A DNA stretch of 64,000 nt. Origin: Tieghemiomyces parasiticus (lineage: Eukaryota > Kickxellomycota > Dimargaritomycetes > Dimargaritales > Dimargaritaceae). Below, one piece after another: positions 11,838-22,987 of the stretch. The notes under the pieces were generated by a model. That model was not told the DNA's origin and did not search any database. It saw nothing but the letters and a program-made list of their open reading frames with translations. A program made the translations under genes and the position numbers. Each line of letters starts with the position of its first letter. Position 1 is the first letter of the stretch. The stretch lies in contig JANBPT010000036.1 in the NCBI GenBank assembly GCA_027575765.1, forward strand, positions 37,449 to 101,448, in the 5' to 3' direction.

Positions 11838-12984
11838 GGTGAAATGAGGGTAATATAAATAGAGAGGGAGACTAGAGAAATGAGGGGGGCCTGTGACTCG
11901 GAATGGAGTCAAGCTTCAAAACGGTCGGACGGCGTGTAATGGACAGATACAGAAAGCGTGGGGAAGGGTAGAGCTGCTCCCGGGGGTTGTAGTGAGGTAG
12001 AGGGGGCGGGGCGTGGTGCAGAGCTAGTGCGAAAGGTGGGGGACAGGGAGGGGAGGTGGAATATGGGTGGTTAGAGTGGCCAGCAGGGAGCGTGGCCACA
12101 TGAGTCTATATAGCCCCGCAACGGCCAAGCGCGGAAGGGAGCGGTGGGGAGCGACCACGGGAAGTAGTCCCATTCATCCGAAGCAAGTGACCCATCTTGT
12201 TTGGTTACACCCAATAGGCGACGCCTCCTCCCTCCGTCCCTCATCACCGCTGTGTGCCCAGCAAGCCTGGAGGCACGAAAAAAAGAAGACAAAAACGAAG
12301 CGCTGCCAACCCCGCCGCTGATATCCTTCGCCAGGGACTGCTCCAATTGGTTCTCATCCCTAATGATTCGTTTAGGGCAGCTGTGATCTCGTGGCGTGGC
12401 TCCCCTCCCCCTCCCTTACCGCACACTGCGATTCACTCCAGGGAGAGCCGATTCCTGCTCTCTACGCGACTCTTTCTCTCTCTATGTGTGCATGGTAGAT
12501 CCCTAACATATCCAAGCCAGTACAATGATTCATTACCCGTAGGGCCACCCATGCCTCTATTGCAGGCTCTATTCCCGCCCAGCATAGGTCGTCGCTACAA
12601 CGCCTGTGTTCGCTCCACCTTCCCCCCCCCAATGGCACGCCCCCCCCTCGGTGGTGCTTGCAGGTTCAGTCATCGCACGGCGCCCAACTGCACCACCCAG
12701 CGGGCGGCGGTTGGCCTCGTACACGACGGCCCCGGTCGTTCCTCTCCCCACCTCCCCCAACCGGCCTGGTCACTTTCAAATCACGCGGGAGGACGTAGAT
12801 GGATAGGTGGCCCAAATCGAAAGTTATCCCAACCTCGTCATCTTGACCGCTACGGGACATGGCCAGATAGGCCACCTAAGCCTCGGTTAATATAGATGGA
12901 TTCCCTGCTGGGTACCATTGAGGACACTGAAAGTAATGATTGAACGATATTGTGCAACCTTCGGTAGGTGCTAACTACCCCACC
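11838..12984. other. Upstream region of LYS1; no gene recognised
   Basis: The first part is the pyrimidine-rich (minus strand) leader of LYS1. A CTATATAG element near 12106-12113 could serve as a TATA box. From about 12240 to 12870 one + strand frame stays open for about 210 codons, with a basic stretch at its start, but it has no ATG start, no recognisable motif and no steady codon bias. I do not call it a gene. Confidence 0.5.
12106..12113 (-). promoter_or_regulatory. Possible TATA box upstream of LYS1
   Basis: Palindromic CTATATAG element about 270 nt upstream of the LYS1 start codon. Distance is plausible for a fungal promoter with a long leader, but there is no other support. Confidence 0.3.
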
Positions 12985-13192
12985 CAACTGACAAAGGAAC
13001 CTCGAGTATCCGGTCTCGCTCCTTTTCGAGCGAGACCAGTATCATTCGATAGCCCTTGAAGCACCGGTAAACATAGTATAGGTCGCAGCCGAGTATATCG
13101 CGTAGTTTTCGAGTTAGATTCGTTTTTGTGGGCTGTTTTTTTTTCGAATACACTTCTTGGTCTTCATGACGTTAAAAAGCGTGTGAAAAATT
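12985..13192 (+). repeat. Left copy of an inverted repeat pair
   Basis: This block matches, in inverse orientation, the block at 14842-14965. Shared landmarks, read on the + strand here, are GGAACCTCGA, TATCCGGTCTCGCT, TTTTCGAG, ATTCGTTTTTGTGGG, and CTTGGTCTTCATGACGTTAAAAA followed by GTGAAAAATT. This copy carries about 76 extra nucleotides (about 13031-13106) bounded by a direct repeat of TTTTCGAG. Either a short insertion with target duplication here, or a deletion between direct repeats in the other copy, would explain this. Confidence 0.85.
13012..13037. repeat. Perfect 10-bp hairpin inside the left repeat
   Basis: The arms GGTCTCGCTC (13012-13021) and GAGCGAGACC (13028-13037) are perfectly complementary around a six-base loop. 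The right repeat copy lacks the second arm, because it coincides with the edge of the extra segment. Confidence 0.85.
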
Positions 13193-14776
13193 GGTGTACG
13201 TTGTTCGTATATGGGATCGGTTTCAAATAATCAATGCCTTTTAAAAGGTCAGGTTTTTCAGGAACGAGGTGTCAATATATTACTAGGCGCTGCAGGAACA
13301 ATATATATATATATATTCTAGGAAATAGATTACTGTCGGATGGTGGAGTCTACTGCCAATATTGGTATCGTCATGATTCTGTCATTGGCAGTAGCTAAAA
13401 CCATAAAGCTCAAATAATACCCTTCCAGCAGCCATATCCATTGGCCATCAGTGCTAATAACATATCTGAACCAAATGAACCGGACTCAGGCGCCCAGCTA
13501 ATAGGATCTTAGCCCTGGCTTACAGTAACATTGTAAAGTGGACCGAGATCGAACAGCCGGCCCTGCTTTCGAACGAAACCCTAGCACGGTATAGGGATTT
13601 CAGGAATATGCAGTCGGAGCGGAGGTTTCCGAATCTGCAACGCAAAGGAGAATCGGATAACTATTGACGGAGTTGCTAAATGAATAAAGTCGATAGCGTG
13701 TAACCAATAAAAGAGCTACGGGGGATAATGACACTAGATTTTTTTTATTGAACGGATAATGCCAACGAATGGCACTATGGGACGGGAATAATTGGAAAAG
13801 GCTGCCGGGCCCTGTGTTGCATACTAGGGCCCAGCTTTTATACTAACATGCTAAAATGATCTACTAGATTATTGGTGGAGAGCCTGGCTAGGCCTCCGTC
13901 TCTTCCGGACCTCTCCCAGAGGTTGTCCAGTTCTTGCTTTGGCTTTTCCTTTGTCAGAGGTATAGGCACAGCCTATTACAACTCCTCAAGGTAGAAGCTA
14001 CGCTTGGCTCCACATTGTAAAAAATTGGTCCGGCGGTGGAGTGTGAACACGCCAAGGGTAGATTAGGGTGGTGACGAGATTGAATTGCAGTGTGGCATCT
14101 TTTTGCGCAATAAGATTGTTTTTATTGGCCTACACTTGCCCTTGTCAGGCTTGGCCTGGCGTTCCTTGCTGATACTTTTTATTGAATGGAGGATGAACCA
14201 AGATCCTTCATTCATTGTGGGCTGTCCTGGACACCGTCCATTAAGAATGTACAAGTTCTTCAAGTCCAGCCGGCCTTATGTATGTTCTACTGTGGCATAC
14301 TTAGAGCCATTATCCATTCTACCCCTCAATTCCCCTGCCAAAGGGAGCCAGAGAGTTGAGTGGGCTAGTATGTTTAGTTGGTAGACTTGGTACAGCATAC
14401 ACAACTTTATTACTGCACCCAACCAACCTCTGACAAACCAGGTACCTGCCCCCCAATATGGTATCATGTGGATCTGGCAGCTGGCTTTGGAAAAAAAAAT
14501 GACCTCAAGGTTCTATGGATAGAAGGGGAAAACATCAACCTGCCATAGAACCTGTTCTTCTCCATCATTTATTTGCCGCTCTAGGGATAAAAACTCCCTT
14601 TTCTTCTACAACATCCTTGATGAATATCACATTGACTGTTATGCGATCTCAAAAAGATATGTGAGCCTCAATAAATATTGGAAGCCCTGGGAGAGTTAAA
14701 AGTATAACATAAGGAATACACAGTAATCATGTTAAATATATTGAGTGCAAGTCCTGTCTACAGCCAAAAAGGATTC
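13193..14776. other. AT-richer sequence between the inverted repeats
   Basis: No gene is recognised. The sequence is AT-richer and more random than the neighbouring genes, with an AT dinucleotide run near 13302-13316. Open frames of 60-100 codons exist but show no motif, and none looks like a transposase. If the flanking repeats are terminal repeats of an element, this is its decayed interior; they may equally be two independent insertions. Confidence 0.5.
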
Positions 14777-14848
14777 CGCATGACGCGGCCCGGCCTTGAA
14801 GCTGGGACAAAAAGCTACCGGTGTACTACCAAGCGGCTCATAATTTTT
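14777..14848 (-). repeat. tRNA-derived segment (SINE head or tRNA pseudogene)
   Basis: On the minus strand this stretch has an A-box-like part (TGAGCCGCTTGGTAGTACACC) followed by a B-box-like part (GCTTCAAGGCC), in the order and spacing of internal RNA polymerase III promoters, and then a run of T residues downstream. The opposite strand translates to an RPGLE-AGT pattern, a common spurious product of tRNA-related DNA. The D and T stems do not pair well, so it is not an intact tRNA. It directly abuts the right inverted repeat. Confidence 0.45.
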
Positions 14849-14965
14849 CACATCCTTTTTAACGTCATGAAGACCAAGAAATGTATTCCAAAAAGAAAAA
14901 CCCACAAAAACGAATAAAACTCGAAAAGTAGCGAGACCGGATATTCGAGGTTCCCTTGTGAGCTG
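14842..14965 (-). repeat. Right copy of the inverted repeat pair
   Basis: Reverse-complement match to 12985-13192, with scattered substitutions and without the extra ~76 nt. The outer edge (GACAAAGG-like) and the inner edge (GTGAAAAATT) coincide in both copies. Past the inner edge the two copies diverge: here a tRNA-like segment follows, on the left unrelated sequence. Confidence 0.85.
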
Positions 14966-15368
14966 AGTCGTAAGCCCCCCTCTCCTCCCCAAGATATTAA
15001 AGTAAATGACGTAATGGATGTATTCGATTGGGAAATAATAATAATAATAATAATCAACAACGAGAGAGAGCGAATAAAAGCACAAAAGTCCGACAGCGAG
15101 ACCGAGAGTTAGGGCCGAAAGCATAATGGAAAGCGAAAAAATAATATTAAAAAAGTTGGGTGCACATGCGAATGGGCTCGATTTTGGGATACTGATTAAT
15201 TGCCAGTGGTGGAGTAAATGAAGGCTAGACCGGCAAGTCAAAAAGTGTAGAATTGAGCAGCAGGGAGTGGGTGACATACTAGGGGGGGGGGTAGGTTTGG
15301 CTTACTTCCGGCCATATCCTTTTCTGGGCCTGGCGGTTGCCCACTCGTGCGAGTCCACACGTCCTTTC
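14966..15368. other. 3' flank of the oxysterol-binding protein gene
   Basis: No gene is seen. An AAT trinucleotide repeat lies at about 15036-15054, followed by AT-rich sequence and a G run shortly before the stop codon of the minus-strand gene. Confidence 0.55.
15036..15054. repeat. (AAT)n microsatellite
   Basis: Six or so AAT units in the 3' flank of the oxysterol-binding protein gene. Confidence 0.85.
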
Positions 15369-18300
15369 TCACGCGTTCACCTCGAAGATGTGGGTAATAC
15401 CCTTCCAGGCCACCTGGTTGGGGTCCTCGCCCTTAGCGGCGGCCTGGGCGGCCCGGTTGCGCTCCGTCCAGTACTGCGGGTCAAAACGCCAGTAGGGTTC
15501 GTTGGTGTCGGTCTCAATGTCGCGGGTAAACCAGCGTGCCTGCCACTCCCCGGCGGCCGGATCTTCCTCGCGGGCCCGGCGGCGCGCCCGCTGGTTCTCC
15601 TCGAGGGCGGTCTTGAGGTCGCTGGCCTTGTCATAGTCGCCGAATTCCATGGCCCGCTGGTCGGGCCGGAGGCGGGAGTCGGTCGGGCATAGGATGGGCT
15701 GGAGCCCGGGGGTCATATCGTTCAGCGTCACCGCGAACCGCGTCAGGTTGAACGGCAGCGGCGGGTTGGGTGGCGAATCTGCGCGCCAGAGGAGGATGGG
15801 CTTGGTCCGCGTGCTGCTGGCGATGCTTTGCACGTCGGCATCGGCCGCCACGTCCTTCTCCGACAGCGGCGCGGCGCGGCTGCCCTTGTTGATACGGCGA
15901 GCGATCAGCCGCTCGTTCCACTTACCGGCGATCTCCCACTGCTCGGTACCCTGCGGGTCACACGACTTGCCTTCGATCACGTATAGGTTGTTGCCGCGCC
16001 AGCCCGTTTGCTTGAAGTTGAGGCGACACGTCTCCCCCGTACGGTGGTTCACAAGGTCCATGTCACCGTAGTGCTCCATCCAGGGGTTACCAGCAATGAG
16101 GCCCTGCACCGAGGTGATGACCTTCTTCCAGGAGTAGTGCTCAATGAAGTACCCTCCCTCCCGATCAATGACCTTGGGCTGGGCCGGGTCCTTGGGGTCC
16201 AGCATGTGCAACGGTACCTTGAGCTCCACGTGGGACACACCAAGCGGGCAAATCTCGAAGGACTTGCCGTAAAACTTGGAGCGCACGTTGACCTCGGCAT
16301 AGAAGTTGTAGTTGGGCCCGTCGCAGTAGCACGCACTGATCGGCGGGTGGTGTGACACCTGCTCCGACACGTACCGGTAGGCCTTGTCGGGCCGCACGTA
16401 TTCGAAGGTCTCGCCCAGCAACGGGTTGAAAGGCTTGGCCACACGGCCCATGGTGGAAGAATAATTGCTCATGGCCCAGGCGGCCACGAAGAGGATCCGC
16501 TCCGAGCTATGCGGGTGGCGTACCGCCATGTCGAGCAGGTCGCTGTACTCCATGTCTTCAGCCATGCGCTGCAGCATGGAGTTGGGCTCGTTGAAGGCCA
16601 CGGGCATGGAGATCTTGGTCAGATCCTTGCCAATGGCGTTCTTGAGGATAGACCAGAAGGAGATGGATGGGGGCTTGGCGCTGCCCGGGTGCAGGGCCTG
16701 ACGGAAGTGGCCGTCGGCCGGGTACCCCGCGTAGGAGGCGGCGATCGATCGGCTGTCCCGGGCGGGTACCACCTCCTGGGCAACGGGCTCGGGAACGAGC
16801 TCCTCGGCCTCCTCAAAGTCGTAAAACATATCCTCGTCGTCGTCTGACTCGGTATCTTCATACGCGGGTTCAGGGATGCCGGCCGGAGGGGCCGTGACGG
16901 CGGCAGGGGCAGTGGCAGCGGCGGTGGGCGGGGCAACATCAGTAGTAACGGAGCTACGCACGTCGTCGGCCGGATGAACGGTAGCTGTCGGCGGGGTCGC
17001 AGTCGAGGTGAGAACGGGCTCGGAGGCGCGCCGGGTCCCGTCGAGCACCCCGGTGGGCACAGACGGCGGGTGGGCGGCGCTGGGCCCTTTCGTACGGCGG
17101 CGGTGGGCGCGCATCACCTTCTCTAACTGATCTTGCTCGAGGATGAGCGAACGGAAACTCTCGGCCAGCACGTTCTGGCGCTCCGTCTCGCGCTGGTACT
17201 GGTGGTACCAGAACTGCTCGCGCTCGCGACCCATCGCCAGGGTCTCGCTGAGAGTGTGCCGCAGATCCCGGACCGATCGCTGGTGGGCGTGCACCAGTTT
17301 CTGCGCGGCCCCTGGGGAGGTGGCGGCCAAGGAGGCGGTGGCAGCCTCGAACAGTTGCTCCTGGGCCACGATCTGGGCCTGCAAAGCGTTAGCGTTAAGT
17401 TCCAAGGACTCCTCGTGCGGGGGCACGGGGATACCGTCCTCCTCATCAGATTCGGCGGCGCTCGGGGCCTGGGAGGTCCGGTCCGGGGTGGGGAAGTTGC
17501 TGGACCGGCGGCTCAGGTCGTCACGGCTGGTCGAGGGTCCTTCGGCATCCGACGCGACCGACTTGGCCTCGCCAGCAGGTCGCTCACGGACTGACCCGAA
17601 CCCGCTAGTCGACAGGTTGCTAACGGAGGTGGCCCCGGCGGGACGGCGCGAGGCTAGGGTGAGGTTTTCCACCGACCGGCTGGGCTCGGTGCTGTCCAAG
17701 GCCCACTGTTTGGACTGGGTGAGGGCTAGGGCCCAGCGCTTGGCCTCGACGGGGTATTCAGCGCGCAGGCGGTAGCGGACCGAGCCCTTGCCCTGGACAT
17801 CGAACGTGGTCTGGTCCTTGGCGTCGAAATTGATGTTGGCAATCTTGAGGTTGATGGCCCCGCGGCAGGCGTTACTCGCGTCGGCCTTGTCTTTGTAGTA
17901 GGACAGGACCCCGTTCTCGAGTACGAAGTAGCGGCGCTTGTAGCCCGAGGCGAAATTGGTCCACTTGAGCAGATACCCTTGGAGGCGCGGGGCCTTTCCA
18001 GGAGACGTGGGCCGGAGAGTGGCCACTGGGGCGGTCTCGAGTAGCTTAACGGTGCGGGCGTCCGCCGTCAGATCGGCGGGCAGCTTGCCACGCTCGTTGC
18101 GCACAAATACGTCGGCGCCGCGGTTGCACCACCACTTCACCAGGTCGAGGTCTTTGGTTTCCACGGCCTCGTGGACCACGGTATTACCGTGGTTCTCTGG
18201 GTTGGGCGCGTTGATGTCGATCAGCTTGCGCGAACGGACATTGAGGAAGAGGGTGTCCAGCCCAGCCACGTCACCCTTACGGGTCAGCTCGTGCATCTCC

Positions 18301-19834
18301 TCGGTGTGCTTGGCGATGAAATCGAGCCGATTACCCTTGATGAGGTCGGCGATGGCCGGAGTCTTGGCTACGCGGAGCGGGTCGCGACCCTCGTGGTCGA
18401 GGACCAGGTCGTCAATTCCCGGCTGGGCCAGGAGCAGGCGGACCACTTCGGTGCGGCCCGTCTTGGCAGCGTGGTGCAAGGCGGTCCAGCCGTAGCTGTC
18501 CTGGCTGTTAAGTAGGTCGCGGGCCTGTAGCGAGAGGATGAATTCGATGGTGGTCTTGGTGGCGAACTGGATGGCCAGGTGCAGCGGGGTGACCTGGGCG
18601 GGGACCGGCGGCGAGGCGAAAGGTACGGGGGATTCGCCATGCGTGGTACCTGGGGGGCTCTCGGCAGCCTGCGCGGCCTGGTGATCGTCCGACCACTCCT
18701 GCAGGGCTTTACGCAGTCCTTCATGGTCACCTGGGGGAGGGTCGGGAGAATGGATGGTGGAGAGCGTGTGAGTTAGTCGCTTGGCAAAGTAATACCAGAG
18801 AGGTATGGAGGTAAACCTCGCAGGTGTCTAGGGAGAGGGGCGCCAGGCGTTGCGTATAGATGACGGATCTCCGGAAAGGGCCGGGAGCTACTCGTCAGCG
18901 AACCTAGTTATTAACAATCGGTTCATCCCCTGGGGTGCTAATTTCGACGTCTTCCCCTATTCCCCCCTCCTTTCTCATCATCACCGACGCAGGCAGAGGA
19001 GGTAGGGTTTAAAGGTCACATGTCGTCACAGGACCCCGCCGCCCAGACAACGTAATTGTCTAGGCGCGCAGTTCAGTTTAGCTACCCGCTGTCCGTACAC
19101 AGAACCCTCCGTATTTCCCAGGCCTCGGTCGGGTAACTGGTCTGGGAAACCATAGGATCCCGTGTTCTGTACGCTCCTTTAATCGGGGATACGAGTCGAA
19201 GGGCCGCACTGCCCCCCCAAACGGTGTGTCAGGGCCGATACCTCCTTTGTGGGGATAGGGGGCCCACACGACTCGCGTGACAACCACACCCCCTCCTTGG
19301 TGACACCGGAACAAAAGCGCCCCTCCTGGTCAAGGTACTGGGGTTACTGACAGGCGTCGAGTGTGGTGGCACCTAGAGAAGGCAGATGGATTCCTTACCT
19401 GAGCGGAGGGCCTCTACGAGCTGGAACTTTTTCAGGGCCATGTCAGAGACTGTCGGCATGGGCAATAGGGGAGGCGGGAGGTTTGGCGAAATGCGAGTGG
19501 TTAAGAAAGAGGGACGAGGGATGTGCCTGTCGGAGATGGGCGAGTTTAAAAATGACCGGGGGCCAAGTGCGTCAGGGTTTCCCGATTGGTAGTCTGGCCT
19601 CTGGTTGGCCCGCTGCCACTGGCCGGTCAGTTCCCCGGGCGAAAGCGGCCATATCGACGCTTGACACCGAGGGAGCGGAGTCCTCGGCTAGCGCGTCGAG
19701 TCTGACCTAGCGTACCCTTTGACGACTGGCGGAGATGAGAGAAGGGGGGGGGGGTTCAACCTACCTTGACTCTTTCGGCGGGCTGAGTTATTGTCAGGCA
19801 CGACGATGGTGGGCACAGATGAGTCGCCCATCAT
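15369..19834 (-). CDS. Ankyrin-PH-oxysterol-binding protein (Osh1/Osh2 type), three exons
   Basis: Predicted coding exons on the minus strand are 19834-19765, 19449-19399 and 18730-15369 (1160 aa). Both junctions keep frame (a G carried across each) and use GTAGGT and GTAAGG donors with CAG acceptors. Introns are 315 and 668 nt, and the middle exon is only 51 nt. Order of domains: short N-terminus, ankyrin repeats (LHLAIQFAT, GWTALHHAAKTGRTEVVRLL; about 40-290), PH domain (GYLLKWTNFASGYKRRYFVL; about 295-392), a long low-complexity linker with an acidic FFAT-like motif (MFYDFEE, about 675) and the sterol/lipid-exchange domain with the signature EQVSHHPP (about 828). By family knowledge it moves sterol and phosphoinositide at membrane contact sites, the FFAT motif binding ER VAP proteins. 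A shorter form could start at the ATG at 19441 in the middle exon. Confidence 0.9.
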
Positions 19835-21692
19835 GGTAGGACGTATAGCTGTTAGGAAAAAAAGGTCAGCTAGCGGAGGTTTGGGCGCGAAACCCCGGTT
19901 AGATAAAATAAAAACGATATAAGCCAAGCGCGGTAAGGCGGGGTAAGGTCAGATAGCTTCGTGGCCGACGGGAATGCAGCAATAGAGTTAAAGTGGCAGG
20001 GTTTTGGGCGACGACGGGCAAGAGAGTTTCGATGCAGCGGAACGCGACGGCGACGATGCAAATTTGGCAGGGCGGACAGAGACGACGGCGGTTAAAAGGG
20101 GGAAAAGGCAGAGCGGTTGGGGAGAGGAGGAGGAATGAAGCGTAGATAGAGATGAGCGGAATAATTAAGCAGAGAGAAAGGAGGGGCAATAGGGGTGGGG
20201 GGTGGTGATGGAGAAGGGCTCTCGACTAGGAAAGGGGTCAAGGATAACGAGGGGCTGGTTGCAGTGCATATAGCTCAACTGCGCTACGGGCAGTGTGCGT
20301 GTGCGTGTGTGTGTGGGGGGGGGGGAGTGCCGCATAAAGAGACATCGGTCGTCGACAACAAGGGATGGTCCAGGCGTCAGCCAGCCGGGGGTAGACAGTG
20401 GCCGGCCTAATGGGTAGGCGGCCTAAACATAGTGGGGCAACGGAGGCGGTGTGCTGATCTCTAGGGCGTGGTTCACAGTGACGGCCGTGGCCGGTGGAAT
20501 GGGGCAAACCTCAGGCATTACGACGGGCCGGGACCGAGGAGCGGCGTACCGTCTCGGTTGGGGGTGGAGGGATGGTCCGATAAAGCCTATTATTATTTTT
20601 TGGGAGAGGGATCGACCAGAAAAAAGTCGGACGGTCAGCTGGGGCCTAGCAGAATGGTTCGGTTTCAAGGTGGGGCGGTTGGGGTGAGAAACACGCACAT
20701 GTTCCTGAAGCCCTGACCCGGACGACGGGGTGGGAGACGAAGGGGAGGGGGTGGCACGTCCGTCGTTCACAGGTGGTACACAACCGTAATCGATTCGGGG
20801 CGGTGGCGGGGCACAGCCAGGCCGGTATATATGGAGCCACCGACCGGAACTGGCAGGCAGCCTGTATGCAATGCGGAGGATGAATGCCAGGCGTGGGCTG
20901 ACTGGGAGGCAGTGGTAGGCGTGCCGCTATAAATAGGGGGAGGAAAGGGCCGGAGTGCCCTGCATGGCACATTCGTATGTAATATTCCTGGGCTGGGGCA
21001 CAGCAGGCACATTGCATTACAAACCGTCATCTGCCAAGCTTTCTCATTCCCTAGCGCTACAGTCTCGAGGCGTCACCCCACTAGGCCCAGGTATCTGACC
21101 AGATTTCTGCCGGATTTTTTTTCGAATCACCCCATCCTCTCGACCAACTTTACCGTCAATCAGCCGCGGTCCCAAATATTTAGCCCTAGATACCTGACCC
21201 CGCAACCCCAGCCAGTTGGCAGTACGGTGTCGCCGCCGTCCAGGGCCTGTGGGCGGGGAGGTCATGTCGAACCGGCCCGGCTTGAGTAGGCCTGGTACCG
21301 TTGGATAAGGCCCTTGTACCCGAAATGCCTCCCCAGTAAAATACAGGGTCACTCCAGGCGCCATCGAAAGACCGACCCAAAGCCAATGCTGGCCCGCGAC
21401 TACGCGTCAAGTGACGGGCCCAAACTCTGGTTGAAACATTGTGGGCCTATTGTCGCGAAGGACGTGTGCCGTGGGAGGCGGGAGGGGACACAAACTGTGC
21501 CGCTATCCAAACTCGGCCTGTCCTGAGCAACCCCCTCCCCCTCTCCCAGGAATTTTGAGGACTGTCCATCTACCATCGATACCCATGACTGTACTTGCTA
21601 GATAAGTACGTGTAGATTAGAACGGCCATTTATTTAGTACCCATGGGACTCTATCGGCTTGGTAATAGAGGCAATCCAGCCTACTAATGAAC
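19835..21692. other. Spacer with GT/G tracts; no confident gene
   Basis: The minus strand is pyrimidine-rich just upstream of the oxysterol-binding protein gene (about 19870-20190). A GT repeat running into a G run lies at about 20296-20329. TATA-like elements (TATATAT near 20826, TATAAATAG near 20931) occur without a recognisable gene behind them. A 106-codon minus-strand ATG frame (21044-21364) reads as a basic, Pro/Gly-rich peptide; I do not recognise it and cannot tell it from chance. Confidence 0.5.
20296..20329. repeat. (GT)n tract ending in poly-G
   Basis: Imperfect GT/GC dinucleotides pass into an uninterrupted GT run followed by ten G residues. Confidence 0.8.
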
Positions 21693-22106
21693 CTAAAGCT
21701 TCGAGATGCGGCGCTTGGTGAACTGCGGCGGCTTATCTGTCTTCCGGATCCGCAGGCGCCGTTGTTTGGCCTGTAAATGGATAGTGGCACAGTAGGGTCA
21801 GGATTGTATAGATGCTGTTAGTGACGAGCTTAACATCATGGGTTTAAACGGTACAGGTCACATGGGCTACTCATTGCAGCCGAGAGTGAAAGGGTGCCAT
21901 CCGCAAAGTCTTCCACATCTTGACGGTACACTAAGCTCCCCCCTCCCCTCTGGTAAACCCTATGGCTTACCGATCCTACCTACCTTGAGCATGGTCTTGA
22001 GGCAGCGGGTCTTGATGGAACTCTTAAACCGCAGAGGCGTGAAGATCGGAGCGGCGGCGCGCAGCAGCCCTGTAGGCTGAATGAGTGACCTCCAGAGGGC
22101 GAGCAT
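21693..22106 (-). CDS. Small basic, probably mitochondrial protein (possible mitoribosomal protein), two exons
   Basis: Exons on the minus strand are 22106-21984 (41 codons) and 21770-21693 (25 codons plus stop), 66 aa in all. The 213-nt intron has a GTAGGT donor and a CAG acceptor and lies between codons. Residues 1-30 look like a mitochondrial presequence (MLALWRSLIQPTGLLRAAAP, then LRFKSS), with Arg, Leu and Ala and no acidic residue. The mature part is very basic (KTRCLKTMLK, AKQRRLRIRKTDK, FTKRRISKL). Size, presequence and charge suggest a small mitochondrial ribosomal protein. The KSSIKTRC stretch faintly recalls bL36m, but the second Cys pair and the KQRQG end are missing, so I do not name it. 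Splice-phase agreement and an immediate stop after a basic tail support it as a real gene. Confidence 0.55.
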
Positions 22107-22987
22107 CGTGGGCAAGGGGGGCGGAATCTCAGAACGGGGAAGCTGAAAATGTGGGGGGAAGAATGAAAGACGGCGTGTAGAATACAGAGATCTTGTGGCC
22201 AGGTGCTGGGATCCTAAGCAATGCGGGAATTGCGAGTCCAAAACCCAAAGGGGAGGGGGGGGGGACAAATTGTGAGGCCCGTGATTCGCAGGGGGGGGGT
22301 AAGAAAATTGGTGCAACGAGACCTGCCATTCGACTGGCCCCGGATAGACTTATTCACGGTAGAGCTCCCTTCACTTCTCTTTCCCTAGTACGGGGCGAAA
22401 CAATTAAGCCTTTACCTTAACCTCTGGCATCGAAGCCACAAGCCTGGCCGGCTGCTATAATACGATTTCACCAGCCTGGGCTAGTCTACCTCAGGAACAT
22501 TAGAATCCAGGGATGGTTCGAGACATGTGACTATTATAGTATCCAGATGCAGTATACGAATAGATAGAGAAGTATGGGAAACCGAACTACACTTGCATGC
22601 AGAAACAATTGGATTTAAGCGATATACCTTGCCTAGAAAAATCATCAAAATGCAGACAGAGGGATAAGACGAAAGCACTTTGGAATACGAAGCCCGGATG
22701 ATGGCAGCGATGGGTTGTGAGCCAACGTCGTCTAGATCTATGCAACAGCCTCTGGTCGGATCCTACAGCGGGTAATCTCTAGGGTCCGCTCGCTCGAGAA
22801 CATGGCCGGTTGAAAGCGAATAACCGATAAAGGAGCGAAGAGGGGAGAGTGATATATTAAAAGCTACCGCGACCGTTCTTGATGGACACCGACCCTCTGT
22901 AACTCAGCCCACCAACGTGGGTCTAAACTAAGGTACTATCCCGACGATGCTAAGCGGGGAAAAGAGAGTAGCGAGAGGGTGCTCAGC
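22107..22987. other. Spacer upstream of the basic mini-gene and downstream of mitoferrin
   Basis: Nothing recognisable. Runs of G on the + strand near 22250-22300 give a pyrimidine-rich leader on the minus strand for the gene at 22106. The rest is mixed sequence with no conserved frame. Confidence 0.55.

Noticed and set aside
12254..12895. 213-codon + strand frame beginning with a basic Lys/Arg-rich stretch
   Set aside because: It starts with GTG, has no conserved motif or steady codon bias, and overlaps the LYS1 upstream region.
13193..14776. Transposase gene between the inverted repeats
   Set aside because: No frame over about 100 codons, no DDE-type motif or other transposase signature on either strand.
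18373..18479. Apparent start of the oxysterol-binding protein at 18479
   Set aside because: The codon is TTG in the middle of an ankyrin repeat, and the frame continues upstream to a splice acceptor.
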